From Candidatus Aalborgicola defluviihabitans (GTDB lineage: Bacteria > Pseudomonadota > Gammaproteobacteria > Burkholderiales > Burkholderiaceae_C): DNA of 64,000 nucleotides. Within the stretch, counting starts at the first letter, position 1; each line of letters starts with the position of its first letter. The translations under genes were made by a program, and so were the position numbers. Shown piece by piece: positions 9,188 to 16,531 of this stretch. The stretch is from assembly GCA_016705575.1 (NCBI GenBank), contig JADIXX010000005.1:94835-158834 (forward strand), read 5' to 3'. The notes under the pieces are model-generated. The model was not told the DNA's origin. It ran no database searches and saw only the letters and a list, made by a program, of their open reading frames with translations.

Positions 9188-9246
9188 GCATAACGAAAAT
9201 CTAAGCCGTTCGCCTAAGGCGAATCGGCTTGAGCGACCGGTTAGTG
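9188..9246 (-). other. attC-like integron recombination site
   Basis: On the minus strand the order is CACTAAC (R'), a GCTCAAGCCG arm, the arm TTCGCC, the loop TTA, the arm GGCGAA, CGGCTTAGA, and GTTATGC (R''). The arms pair with one extra unpaired A, an extrahelical base as in attC sites. The size (59 bases) and layout resemble the classical 59-base element. It sits directly after the stop codon of the upstream gene and 17 bases before the start of the next. Confidence 0.8.
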
Positions 9247-9675
9247 TCACTCGGCGAATGGCTGCCAGCCAGTAACTTCATACTCAGAACCATTCTTGTT
9301 CTTCCGCTTTCCTGTTACCAGAACCCAAGTCTTGCCCGAATCGGTATCTATGAGGAAGGTGTGTCGAGCCGCAAGGCCGGAGGTGAAGAGCTGAAAGCGT
9401 GGACGAGTCGGAGCCTGCACTTTCAGCGAGTCGTATACAGGCATTTCTTCCCACGAGCTTTCGTCGTCTTTGGTGCGAACGAGCTGCCAGACACGCCCAG
9501 CGTACTTGTCGAGTCGAAAGGTCCACTTCGCCGCGAGAGGCGACTGCATCACTTCAAACCGAGAGCTCGGGACGGGACTCGTGTACTGCGGCGAAGGCGC
9601 AGGATAGTCTTGGGCCTGCGCAGAGAGGCCAAGAACAAGGAACATGATCGCAATGAGGTTCTTAAAGGTTGGCAT
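9247..9675 (-). CDS. Small secreted hypothetical protein (cassette-borne)
   Basis: Starting from ATG at 9675 the product has 142 residues. A signal peptide (MPTFKNLIAIMFLVLGLSAQ, cleaved near AQA) is followed by a proline-rich stretch, then motifs such as WTFRLDKYAGRVWQLV and HTFLIDTDSGKTWVLVTG. The two LDxxxGxxW-type repeats suggest a small beta-rich periplasmic protein. I do not recognise the family. It is bounded on both sides by attC-like sites (9188-9246 and 9696-9782), as a one-gene integron cassette would be. Confidence 0.72.
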   Translation of the reverse strand: MPTFKNLIAIMFLVLGLSAQAQDYPAPSPQYTSPVPSSRFEVMQSPLAAKWTFRLDKYAGRVWQLVRTKDDESSWEEMPVYDSLKVQAPTRPRFQLFTSGLAARHTFLIDTDSGKTWVLVTGKRKNKNGSEYEVTGWQPFAE

Positions 9676-9695
9676 GACTAGTTGATTGTTATGAA

Positions 9696-9782
9696 GGCTA
9701 ACGTCAAGGTGACCGGACCACAACCTTTTGCGGCGGAGCCGCCGCCGGCTGTTGTGGGTCCGTGTCCATTGACATGTTATCC
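9696..9782 (-). other. attC-like integron recombination site (long)
   Basis: On the minus strand GGATAAC (R', containing the stop codon of the toxin gene) and GTTAGCC (R'') enclose long arms. GTCAATGGACACGGACC and CACAAC on one side pair with GTTGTGG and TCCGGTCACCTTGAC on the other, with several single unpaired bases. The loop GCGGCGGCTCCGCCGC is itself a small hairpin. The conserved ends, bulged bases and placement between two genes fit attC better than a terminator. Confidence 0.8.
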
Positions 9783-10076
9783 CTGGACTATCCGGGAACG
9801 CCAGTAACCTGGCTTCCTGTCGTCCGGCGCGATTGCCAGCACCAGAATTTCATCACTGCGGTGTAGGTACACGATCGAAAATGGAAAGCGCTTCGGAAAA
9901 ACTCGGCGAGTGCCGTACCTGTGAGGTGAACCCATATCTGGAAACTCAGTGGCAATTGCGAGTGCCCGTTCGACAACCGTTGCAAATCGCTCACCGAGTT
10001 TTGGGTCAATCTTTGCGTAGTACTGCACCTCCCATTCCAACTCGGCCAGCGCGGCCTCGTGAAACCGGACGCGCAT
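9777..10076 (-). CDS. RelE/ParE family toxin
   Basis: The 99-residue protein MRVRFHEAALAELEWEVQYY has the ParE/RelE pattern: a helical N-terminus, PDMGSPHRYGTRRVFPKRFP and FSIVYLHRSDEILVLAIA near the C-terminus. Such toxins inhibit gyrase or cut mRNA at the ribosome. The ATG at 10076 overlaps the antitoxin stop codon (TGATG), so the two are translationally coupled. The stop codon lies in the R' box of the attC-like site, so the pair forms one cassette. Toxin-antitoxin cassettes are a known feature of large chromosomal integrons, where they are thought to stabilise the array. Confidence 0.82.
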   Translation of the reverse strand: MRVRFHEAALAELEWEVQYYAKIDPKLGERFATVVERALAIATEFPDMGSPHRYGTRRVFPKRFPFSIVYLHRSDEILVLAIAPDDRKPGYWRSRIVQG

Positions 10077-10303
10077 CACTTCAGCAGATGTCGAATTTTC
10101 GCAAATACTTCATCAGCGGGAATGAGCTTCGCCGTACCAGCGTCAATATCTGCGATTCGGAGCCGAATCTCCTCGGCCCACGCCGCCTCGACTTCGTCGT
10201 CTGGCTCGTGCACAGTGGCAAGAAGCTCCTCAGCCAATCGCACCCGTTCCGCCGGAGACAGCGTTCGGGCTTGGGAACTGAGTTGTTCGACAAGATTGGC
10301 CAT
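10076..10303 (-). CDS. Addiction-module antitoxin (CHP02574-like)
   Basis: The 75-residue acidic protein begins MANLVEQLSSQARTLSPAER, followed by VRLAEELLATVHEPDDEVEAAWAEE, the pattern of the TIGR02574 family of ParE/RelE antitoxins. It is placed upstream of the toxin gene and ends in the TGATG overlap. Upstream (10304-10380) there is no other gene. The inverted segments TTGAAGC and CCCTTCAA there may be part of a damaged attC or an operator. Confidence 0.8.
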   Translation of the reverse strand: MANLVEQLSSQARTLSPAERVRLAEELLATVHEPDDEVEAAWAEEIRLRIADIDAGTAKLIPADEVFAKIRHLLK

Positions 10304-10370
10304 ACTGATCCCCTTAGTGAGGCCTCAAGTCTACCGTTGAAGGGCCCGAACAGTTACGAGCGCCGGCTTC

Positions 10371-10468
10371 AAGGGATAGCTAAATGGAGCCGAGCGCCTA
10401 TCTTGCCATTCCCAAGCCAGACTACGCAATAAACTGGAAATCCAACCGTCGATGTCGAAATGTTAGCG
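10371..10468 (-). repeat. Second copy of the pbpC 3' flank, attC-like
   Basis: From the stop codon box CGCTAAC through ATTTCGACATCGACGGTTGG to GGCAAGATAGGCGCT, this stretch repeats the sequence that follows intact pbpC (12822-12916) with only a few changes. The match stops at CATTTAG, the base where the intact flank has GAG followed by GTTAGGG-type core. The loss of similarity at the expected crossover point of an R'' core argues that this flank worked as a recombination site. Confidence 0.6.
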
Positions 10469-10903
10469 CGGTTTGATCGGCACCAGCGGTCCGCCTTTGA
10501 ACCCCGCGCCCCGCACCTCCAGCCGCACTTCATCCAGCACCTGGCCCTTGGCATTGGTGATTTGCAGCACATGCCGACCCGGCCATGGCAGCCACTGGGC
10601 GGAAGTGCCTTTGGCAAATGCCTTGCCGTCCAGCAGCCAGTGCAGATTGCTGCCCTGGGCCTGAAAACTCACGCGCTGGTTCCTGGGAGGAATATCCGGG
10701 TCCAGCGCGGTGATGGTGCCAGTGGTCGGCGCGGTAATGCGCGCCATGTTCTTTCCAAAAATCTTAGAGTCTTTTTGGCCTCTAGCCCTCGCCGAATCTA
10801 CGTAAGCAGCTCCTGAATGCATAGCGAATGACGACTGATACTCGCCCAGAACACCTATCCTAGACGCCGGAAAGCGAGAAGCAGGCGTTTCCCCAACAGC
10901 CAT
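10463..10903 (-). CDS. Stand-alone PbpC C-terminal (BiPBP_C) domain protein, duplicated tail ii
   Basis: This 146-residue frame starts ATGGCTGTTGGG at 10903, overlapping the CPBP stop codon as TAATG. About 30 residues come from the leader shared with tail i. The remainder is nearly identical to the PbpC C-terminus: SFAMHSGAAYVDSARARG, ARITAPTTGTITALDPDIPP, RVSFQAQGSNLHWLLDGKAF and VLDEVRLEVRGAG. The C-terminal domain of penicillin-binding protein 1C is thus complete here without its enzyme. There is no signal peptide, so a periplasmic role is doubtful. It may simply be an open remnant. Confidence 0.6.
   Translation of the reverse strand: MAVGETPASRFPASRIGVLGEYQSSFAMHSGAAYVDSARARGQKDSKIFGKNMARITAPTTGTITALDPDIPPRNQRVSFQAQGSNLHWLLDGKAFAKGTSAQWLPWPGRHVLQITNAKGQVLDEVRLEVRGAGFKGGPLVPIKPR
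10773..10830 (+). repeat. Dispersed repeat, copy 2
   Basis: The copy has GCCTCTAGCCCTCGCCGAAT, TACGTAAGCAGCTCCTGAAT and GCATAGCGAATGAC. It is embedded in pbpC tail ii and read in frame on the minus strand as part of DSARARGQKDSK. Confidence 0.75.
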
Positions 10904-11565
10904 TACCGAACGGTCGGGTCGTACAGATTGAGAAGGACAAGTGCTGCCAGCCCAAACAAGTTGGCGAGCATATGACCCGCAACACACCAGCGCAAACTGC
11001 CAGTGCGCTGGTAGGTTCTGCCCCAGATAAGACCAACGAAAAGTAACGCGCCCGCAGCCTCCATTTTGCGCAATGGGAGCGAATGAATGCCCCAAATGAG
11101 TGGGTGACTTGCTGCGAACCAGATCGAGGAATAGAGCAAGCTTGGCAGCTTGCCCCACGAGGCTGTGGCATCCAGCAGCACGCCACGCCAGTAGGACTCC
11201 TCGAACCATGGATTGAACAGTGCAAAGACTAGCCAGGCAACCACAAGGTTCAGGTTGCTAAGCAGTGTCCAGTGGCCAATGAAGCCGTGAAGCGACAACA
11301 AACCGGCAAGAAGTGCCAGAGCGGGCCAGATCAAGTTGCCTGAGCCAGAATTGAATCGAGCGAATGCACCGGCAGATCCAGAGAATTTGTACGTCAGGAA
11401 AGCGATCGCTATCCAGAAGAAGAGCATGGTTGGAACCCAAGCCCAAACGCCGATGAATTGACCCGCAAGGACTTGAACAAGAGCGCATGCGGCCACCAGA
11501 AAAACTGGTGATAGCAGTGCGTAGAGCAGCTTTGTTTTGCGTACCGATTGAGGCGATTCTTGCAT
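10903..11565 (-). CDS. CPBP family intramembrane glutamic endopeptidase
   Basis: The 220-residue protein has about six to seven hydrophobic segments and the CPBP (Abi/CAAX-like) motifs: paired glutamates in NPWFEESYWRGVLLD, a histidine in WFAASHPLIWG and the last motif WCVAGHMLANLFGLA. Relatives cleave membrane substrates, and in bacteriocin loci they give self-immunity. No bacteriocin gene is seen. It lies in the cassette block on the same strand as the others and directly precedes pbpC tail ii with overlapping TAATG. Confidence 0.8.
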   Translation of the reverse strand: MQESPQSVRKTKLLYALLSPVFLVAACALVQVLAGQFIGVWAWVPTMLFFWIAIAFLTYKFSGSAGAFARFNSGSGNLIWPALALLAGLLSLHGFIGHWTLLSNLNLVVAWLVFALFNPWFEESYWRGVLLDATASWGKLPSLLYSSIWFAASHPLIWGIHSLPLRKMEAAGALLFVGLIWGRTYQRTGSLRWCVAGHMLANLFGLAALVLLNLYDPTVR

Positions 11566-11887
11566 CTACGGCCTAGCAATCAGCTGCGCATAAAGCGATG
11601 GCCTAGTTCGCGGCAGAGAAACCATGTCGGACTGATCCGCCTGCGAGACGGTGGTGTGTGGTTTTGGCGATAGGGGATTTGAAGCAATCCCCCGCTATTT
11701 CTCAATAGATTATGACCCAGCCCAGTGTCGTTGCGCCGTTCCAGCGTGGGGTGTTGCACCAGCAGCTCAGCCAGTGAGAGGCCGATGGAGGCGGACTGTA
11801 TGCTTTGGACCAGCGTCGCATCAGGGAGCGTGGTGGGCACTGGCGCAGTTGAAGTGATTTTGGCTGGATTGGAGCGTGGAATGGCGC
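11566..11887 (-). other. Region without a supported gene; possible gene remnant
   Basis: On the minus strand a frame from GTG 11840 to 11580 gives VQSIQSASIGLSLAELLVQH and PTLERR. This resembles the helix-turn-helix opening of a larger protein, followed by unrelated low-quality sequence. I read it as a truncated regulator or helicase-like gene fragment, not a real small gene. No promoter or RNA structure stands out. Confidence 0.3.
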
Positions 11888-12070
11888 TTATCGTGGCGCG
11901 GTTTGCGAAACTGCGCCACTTTTTGCCGGCGCCCCTGCACCACGCACTTGCAGGCGTATCTCGTCCTGCACTGTGCCTTTCACCAAGACCTTAGAGCCAT
12001 TTTGGCTTCTAGCCCTCGTCGGATATACGTATTTCGCTCCTGAATGCATAGCGAATGACGACTGATGTGT
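11888..12070 (-). pseudogene. Partial copy of the pbpC 3' region (tail iii, internal deletion)
   Basis: The minus strand encodes the SFAMHSG-like start and GSKVLVKG of the PbpC tail. It then jumps to VQDEIRLQVRGAG, the last part of PbpC, and ends at the TAA at 11888-11890. The segment for the middle of the C-terminal domain (ARITSP to DAKG in PbpC) is missing. It is more diverged from intact pbpC than tail ii, so it is probably older. Confidence 0.65.
12001..12058 (+). repeat. Dispersed repeat, copy 3
   Basis: The copy reads GGCTTCTAGCCCTCGTCGG, ATATACGTATTTCGCTCC and GCATAGCGAATGACG. It is part of pbpC tail iii. The following stretch to 12292 holds no gene that I can support. Confidence 0.7.
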
Positions 12071-12292
12071 GCGGAAATATCCATCACGCGTTGCTTGAGA
12101 GTTGATCGACCATCATGGCAAATTGGGTTCATCCTACACCGATAGTCGCCGATAACTCTTCCGGCTCATTTGCAGTGGTTTGTAACGATTTTTGGAGATG
12201 AATGCTAAATTCTTGAGACCTGATCCGTGAATCGTGTGCAGCCGAAATGGCGCTCGTAGAAATCGGATCTTTTTACAGCTTGAACGCCTGAA

Positions 12293-12814
12293 TTAGGGGG
12301 AAGGCTCGTCATAGTTGACCGTTACCATGTAGGTCTTAACACCCTCTTGTGCGATGCTGTTGAAGGAACTGAACACGAACTCGCCGTTAGGTTGTGACAC
12401 TGGAGCCATCTGGGCCTTGCCCCCACCGGCGACGACAGACTTGGCTGAATCAGCGAGCGCTTGCAAGGTCTCGCCCGCGAGGTTTGGGGTCACAATTCGC
12501 CCGTATAGAGAAACGAGGGCTTTATAAGTGTATGCCCAAGATTGAGAGGCTTGGGTGAGGTCTACTCCCTCATAAACCCGGATTGCGATGCGCCATAGAT
12601 GACCATCTTTGAAATAGAACTGGGCATTTTGGGCCTTGCCGCCAAATTCCGCGTTGTATGTCTCCAGACCTCCATTGGAGAAAGCGCGATACGGACCTTG
12701 CGCTTTGACCGATCGAATCTGATCTGCCGACATCCCGAAAGTCCACGGGCCAAAGCCGCCAGCGAACGCAGGCGAAGCTGCGAACAAAAAAAACACAAAC
12801 GCGACAATGCTCAT
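12293..12814 (-). CDS. Secreted hypothetical protein (cassette-borne)
   Basis: The 173-residue protein begins with a signal peptide (MSIVAFVFFLFAASPAFA, cleaved near AFAGG) and continues GFGPWTFGMSADQIRSVK. The WTFGMSxxEV-like opening is common in small periplasmic proteins of unknown function. Other visible segments are NAEFGGKAQNAQFYFKDG and VSLYGRIVTPNLAG. The ATG lies 7 bases after a GTTAGGG core. The stop codon TAA lies in CCCTAAT, like an R' box, so the gene has the form of an integron cassette placed directly after pbpC. Confidence 0.75.
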   Translation of the reverse strand: MSIVAFVFFLFAASPAFAGGFGPWTFGMSADQIRSVKAQGPYRAFSNGGLETYNAEFGGKAQNAQFYFKDGHLWRIAIRVYEGVDLTQASQSWAYTYKALVSLYGRIVTPNLAGETLQALADSAKSVVAGGGKAQMAPVSQPNGEFVFSSFNSIAQEGVKTYMVTVNYDEPSP

Positions 12815-12821
12815 GCCTGCC

Positions 12822-12916
12822 CCCTAACTCAATGCAGCCCAGCGCCTATCTTGCCATTCCCAAGCCAGACGACGCAATAAACTGGCAAACCAACCGTCGA
12901 TGTCGAAATGTTAGCG
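12822..12916 (-). other. attC-like junction at the end of pbpC
   Basis: The pbpC stop codon lies in CGCTAAC, and GTTAGGG lies 95 bases further on just before the next gene. The interval contains TTGCCA and TGGCAA as inverted arms. The outer arms pair less well than in the other two sites. Its main support is positional, together with the second copy of the same stretch at 10371-10468, which loses similarity exactly at the core. Confidence 0.5.
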
Positions 12917-15157
12917 CGGTTTGGTCGGTGCCAGCGGCCCGCCTTTGACCCCCGCGCCCCGCACCTCCAGCCGCACTTCATCCAGCACTTTGCCTTTGGC
13001 ATCGGTGATCTGCAGCACATGCCTACCAGGCCATGGCAGCCACTGCGCGGAAGTGCCTTTGGCGAACGCCTTGCCGTTCAGCAACCAGTGCAGGTTGCTG
13101 CCTTGGGCCTGAAAACTCACGCGTTGGTTCCTGGGGGGGATATCCGGGTCTAGCGCGATGATGGTGCCGCTGGTGGGAGAGGTGATGCGGGCCATGCCTT
13201 TCACCAGAACATTAGAGCCTTTTGGACCTCTAGCCCTCGTCGAATCTACGTAATCAGCTCCTGAAGTCATAGCAAACGATGGCTGCTGTGTGCCCTGCAA
13301 AAACCACTCCTGGCGCGCTGCCTCTTGCGCCCCAAACTGCACGGGTGTTTGCACCACGCCCGCTGGGGCCTTGGGTGCGTGGCTGGGCAGGGTCTTGTGT
13401 AAATAGCCCATCACTGCCGCCCAGATGGGCGTGGCCCCTGTGGTGCCGCTCACGTCCCACATGGGCGCGCCACTGGCGTTGCCCACCCACACGCCCACGG
13501 TGTAGCGCTGCGACCAGCCCACGGCCCAGTTGTCGCGCATGTCCTTGCTGGTGCCGGTCTTCACCGCCGTCCAAAAGCGCGTGGCCAGCACGCTGTCGGT
13601 GCCAAAGGTGCGGGCACGGGCCAGTGGGTCGCTCAGAATATCGCCGACGATGAAGGCTGCGCGTGGGTCCAGCGCGGTGTGCCATACGGGCTTGGCGTTG
13701 CGTGTGAGTGTGGTTGCACTCAAGCGGCCACCGTTGGCCAAGGCGCGGTAGGCGTTGGTCAGGTTCAACAAGGACACCTCGGCGCTGCCCAGTGCCAGGC
13801 TATAGCCGTAAAAGTCGCCACTTTCCTTGAGCGGTAGCCCCATTTTTCGCAGCTGTTTGTGGAATGCGTCGGGCGACACCATCACCAGGGTGCGCACAGC
13901 CGGCACGTTGAGCGATGCCGCCAGCGCGGTGCGGGCCGACACCCAGCCTTTGAACTGGTGGTCGTAGTTCTGCGGGATGTAGAGGCCACCCGCCGTCTCG
14001 ATTTGGGCGGCCGAGTCCTCGATCAAGGACGCAGCGGTGATGCGCCGCTCGGCAATCGCCTGCGCGTAGAGAAAGGGCTTGAGCGTGGAGCCGGGTTGGC
14101 GCAGGGCGGTAACACCATCCACCTCTGCCGCGCTGCTCAGGTCGCCGGACGAGCCGACCCAGGCCAGCACCTCGCCGCTGGCGTTGTCCAACACCACCAG
14201 CGCGGCGTCTTCCACGTGGCGACCGGCCAATTCACGCAGGTGCTGCTGCAGGGTTTGCAGGGCAAAGCGTTGCAGCGGGGCGCTGAGCGTGGTGGTGATG
14301 GCGTTGGACTTCGCCTGCAGTGGTGTAGCAGTGCGGGTGAGCTGGCGGGCAACGTGGGGCGCTATGCCTTCGCTGGCGCCATAGTCGCGCCGCTGCAGCG
14401 CGCCAGTGGTGAACAGGTCCAGCGCCTCGCAGTCGGTGTCCGTTGCGGGCAGGCTTTTGAGCACGGCGCATGCGCGCTGGGCCACCACAGCGGGCGAGGC
14501 ATTGGGTGCGCGCACCAGTGCCACCGCCACCGCTGCCTCGCGGGCGTCCAGGCCGTGGGCGGCCTTGCCAAACAGGGTGCGGCTCAGGGCGTCAATGCCC
14601 ACCAGCTCGCCCTTGAATGGCACCAGGTTCAGGTAGGCCTCCAAAATTTGGTCTTTGCGCCAGTTCCGCTCCAGCAGTTGCGCCGATACGGTTTGCTCCA
14701 GCTTTTGCACCACACTGCGCCCGCCGGAGCCGCGTTTCAGGTCATCGTCCAGCAAGCCGGCCAGCTGCATGGTGATGGTGGAGGCGCCACGTGTTTTGCG
14801 GTTCCACAGGTTGGCCCAGGCCGCAGCAGAGGCTGCCTGCCAGTCCACGCCGCTGTGTTCGTAAAAGCGTTTGTCTTCACTCAGCACCAGGGCGGTGCGC
14901 AGGGCGGGCGAAACATCGGCCAACGCCACCCACTGACCGCGACGCACGCTGGCATCGGTGCGCAGGCGCTGTAGTACCTCGCCTTCACGGCTCAGGATCA
15001 GCGTGTCAGATGGTTTGAAAGAGGATTTTACAGAATTAAAAGTGGCTGTAGCCCACGTATTACCTACACAAGTAGCTATCAAAAACGTAGTAAACCAACA
15101 ACGCAGTTGACGCAACATTCCGCTGCGAACAGCATTCTCTGATAAGCCTCCGTGCAC
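12911..15157 (-). CDS. pbpC: Penicillin-binding protein 1C
   Basis: The 748-residue periplasmic enzyme has a signal sequence, a GT51 glycosyltransferase domain (EDKRFYEHSGVDW, then GASTITMQLAG), a transpeptidase domain (STLK near residue 355, SLN, KTGTS near residue 535) and the BiPBP_C domain at the end. It polymerises and cross-links peptidoglycan. Start candidates are GTG 15157 (AGAGGG upstream) and ATG 15118, which begins directly with the hydrophobic signal. Two copies of the dispersed repeat are read within it: one in the signal peptide (15042-15094) and one before BiPBP_C (13221-13278). It ends the alpha-2-macroglobulin operon and heads the cassette block. Confidence 0.92.
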   Translation of the reverse strand: MHGGLSENAVRSGMLRQLRCWFTTFLIATCVGNTWATATFNSVKSSFKPSDTLILSREGEVLQRLRTDASVRRGQWVALADVSPALRTALVLSEDKRFYEHSGVDWQAASAAAWANLWNRKTRGASTITMQLAGLLDDDLKRGSGGRSVVQKLEQTVSAQLLERNWRKDQILEAYLNLVPFKGELVGIDALSRTLFGKAAHGLDAREAAVAVALVRAPNASPAVVAQRACAVLKSLPATDTDCEALDLFTTGALQRRDYGASEGIAPHVARQLTRTATPLQAKSNAITTTLSAPLQRFALQTLQQHLRELAGRHVEDAALVVLDNASGEVLAWVGSSGDLSSAAEVDGVTALRQPGSTLKPFLYAQAIAERRITAASLIEDSAAQIETAGGLYIPQNYDHQFKGWVSARTALAASLNVPAVRTLVMVSPDAFHKQLRKMGLPLKESGDFYGYSLALGSAEVSLLNLTNAYRALANGGRLSATTLTRNAKPVWHTALDPRAAFIVGDILSDPLARARTFGTDSVLATRFWTAVKTGTSKDMRDNWAVGWSQRYTVGVWVGNASGAPMWDVSGTTGATPIWAAVMGYLHKTLPSHAPKAPAGVVQTPVQFGAQEAARQEWFLQGTQQPSFAMTSGADYVDSTRARGPKGSNVLVKGMARITSPTSGTIIALDPDIPPRNQRVSFQAQGSNLHWLLNGKAFAKGTSAQWLPWPGRHVLQITDAKGKVLDEVRLEVRGAGVKGGPLAPTKPR
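13221..13278 (+). repeat. Dispersed repeat, copy 4, inside pbpC
   Basis: The copy reads GACCTCTAGCCCTCGTCGAA, TCTACGTAATCAGCTCCTGA and GTCATAGCAAAC. It is translated on the minus strand within SGADYVDSTRARGPKGSN, a linker between the transpeptidase and BiPBP_C domains. Confidence 0.8.
15042..15094 (+). repeat. Dispersed repeat, copy 5, inside the pbpC signal sequence
   Basis: The copy reads GTGGCTGTAGCCCACGTATT, ACACAAGTAGCTATCAAAAA and CGTAGTAAACC. On the minus strand it encodes FLIATCVGNTWATATF, which forms the end of the hydrophobic leader of PbpC. Confidence 0.7.
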
Positions 15158-15173
15158 TTCGAAACCGACCCTC

Positions 15174-16412
15174 TTACTGCTTGGCAGCGGGGCGCTTGGC
15201 CGATTCCATGCGTGACAAGTCCAACTCAGCCAAGGCTTGTTTCACTTTGGCAACCGGTACTTGGTCGCCTTTGAGTTCCACAATCAAGCCGTTTCCCAGC
15301 ATGGCGGTGACTTCTGACTGGCTGCCGTCTTTTTGGTATTCCTCGCGCATGCTGCGATTGCCCGCTTTGTAGACCTTTTCGACCGAGGTGGCGGTTTCTT
15401 TGTCCACGGTCATATTGGCCCATGCGGCCAAGCCCGCCAGTGCGGCCATGCCGCCAGCATCAGTCACCGTCAGGTGCATTTGGCTGTCGCCTGTGCCGTA
15501 GCTGGCGTTGGCCGTTGAGCCAGCAATGCCCATCGCAGCGCCGCCTTGTACTTCAAAGCTGGTGCGCGCCTGGCCTGCCAACGTGGTGGGCAACCAGGCC
15601 TTCATGTCGTCCGTAGGGAAGGCGGCACCACCGGCCATGGCACCCATCATGTCAGCCATGGCCTTGCCGGCAGCAGCTGGGTCACCCGATGCCTGGGCAG
15701 CTTCCATGCGTTTGCCGGCCTCTTCCATTTTCTTGGCGGCAACTGCCAGCTTTGAGGTGTCCACGCTGATCGAGCCATCGGGTGTGTTGATGGCAATATT
15801 TCCACCACCATCGCCCATGCTCCCCAGGCCGCCCATACCATGGCGGCCCATGCCAAACATGGCGGATACCGCGCCCACAATGAGAGCCGCCACGATGCCG
15901 CAGATGATCAAAACGGCCGTGTAACCGGCGGCCTTTTCAGGTGGACTTTTCATCATCACAGGCACGCCGATGTAAATCAGGTAGATGGAGTAGGCCGCAG
16001 CCAGTACCCCCAAAATGGACAGCGATGGCAGCAAGGAAAAAACACCACCCAAAAATCCAGCCGTGCTGCCGTAGGCCACCAATTTCAGCGCGTTGAGTGG
16101 GTTCTTGGTGCCACCAAAGCTGGGCGCCAGTGCATCGGCAATCAGGCCCACGACAAACACCATGACCAACGACATTACGTAGCCAACCACCATATTGGCC
16201 AGTCCGCTGATTAGAGGCACACGGTACGACACCCCAAAAACGCCAACGCCGATGAGCGATAGGCCAATAAAACCTGCAACGGCTGGAACCAATGCAAGGT
16301 AGATCAGGTAATTTTTGTAGATGGATGCGGTATCGCCGCCTTCAGCGTCGATGGCGGGCCATGTTTCCTTGGGTTTGAGCAAAATGTCCTGAACGCGTTG
16401 AACGATATTCAT
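15174..16412 (-). CDS. Yip1 family membrane protein
   Basis: The 412-residue protein opens MNIVQRVQDILLKPKETWPA, the typical start of bacterial Yip1-domain proteins. About five membrane segments follow (residues 35-200). A soluble glycine/alanine-rich part then contains an alpha-helical stretch VAAKKMEEAGKRMEAAQASG and a C-terminal domain of about 150 residues. The function of the family in bacteria is not settled. It lies between the DUF1624 gene and pbpC on the same strand, 16 bases before the earliest pbpC start, and so looks like part of that operon. Confidence 0.8.
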   Translation of the reverse strand: MNIVQRVQDILLKPKETWPAIDAEGGDTASIYKNYLIYLALVPAVAGFIGLSLIGVGVFGVSYRVPLISGLANMVVGYVMSLVMVFVVGLIADALAPSFGGTKNPLNALKLVAYGSTAGFLGGVFSLLPSLSILGVLAAAYSIYLIYIGVPVMMKSPPEKAAGYTAVLIICGIVAALIVGAVSAMFGMGRHGMGGLGSMGDGGGNIAINTPDGSISVDTSKLAVAAKKMEEAGKRMEAAQASGDPAAAGKAMADMMGAMAGGAAFPTDDMKAWLPTTLAGQARTSFEVQGGAAMGIAGSTANASYGTGDSQMHLTVTDAGGMAALAGLAAWANMTVDKETATSVEKVYKAGNRSMREEYQKDGSQSEVTAMLGNGLIVELKGDQVPVAKVKQALAELDLSRMESAKRPAAKQ

Positions 16413-16531
16413 GGGTCGAACTCCTGAAAGGGCACGCCGCAGAGCGTGGATGGGTATTAATTGAACAAAGGCGCACTATACGAAGTAACTGCGGGGTTTC
16501 CTAACCTTTTTGTCAGGAATAACCCGTGGCC

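Noticed and set aside
9696..9782. Reading the inverted repeat after the toxin gene as a plain terminator
   Set aside because: There is no T-run. The arms have bulged single bases and the ends carry TAAC/GTTA cores, which suits attC better.
11580..11840. Small gene of 86 codons on the minus strand
   Set aside because: Only the first 40 residues look protein-like and the remainder is without pattern. It is listed as a possible remnant, not a gene.
12080..12290. Possible end of an insertion sequence
   Set aside because: A short arginine-rich frame on the minus strand looked transposase-like, but there are no terminal inverted repeats, target duplication or recognisable DDE motif.
8097..13290. 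Interpreting the repeated pbpC tails as a CRISPR or satellite array
   Set aside because: Unit spacing is irregular, spacers are whole genes, and the repeats are coding remnants of pbpC.
13859..14974. Open frame of 371 codons opposite pbpC
   Set aside because: Shadow frame caused by GC-rich third positions; the composition is histidine/glutamine-rich nonsense and pbpC is clearly coding.
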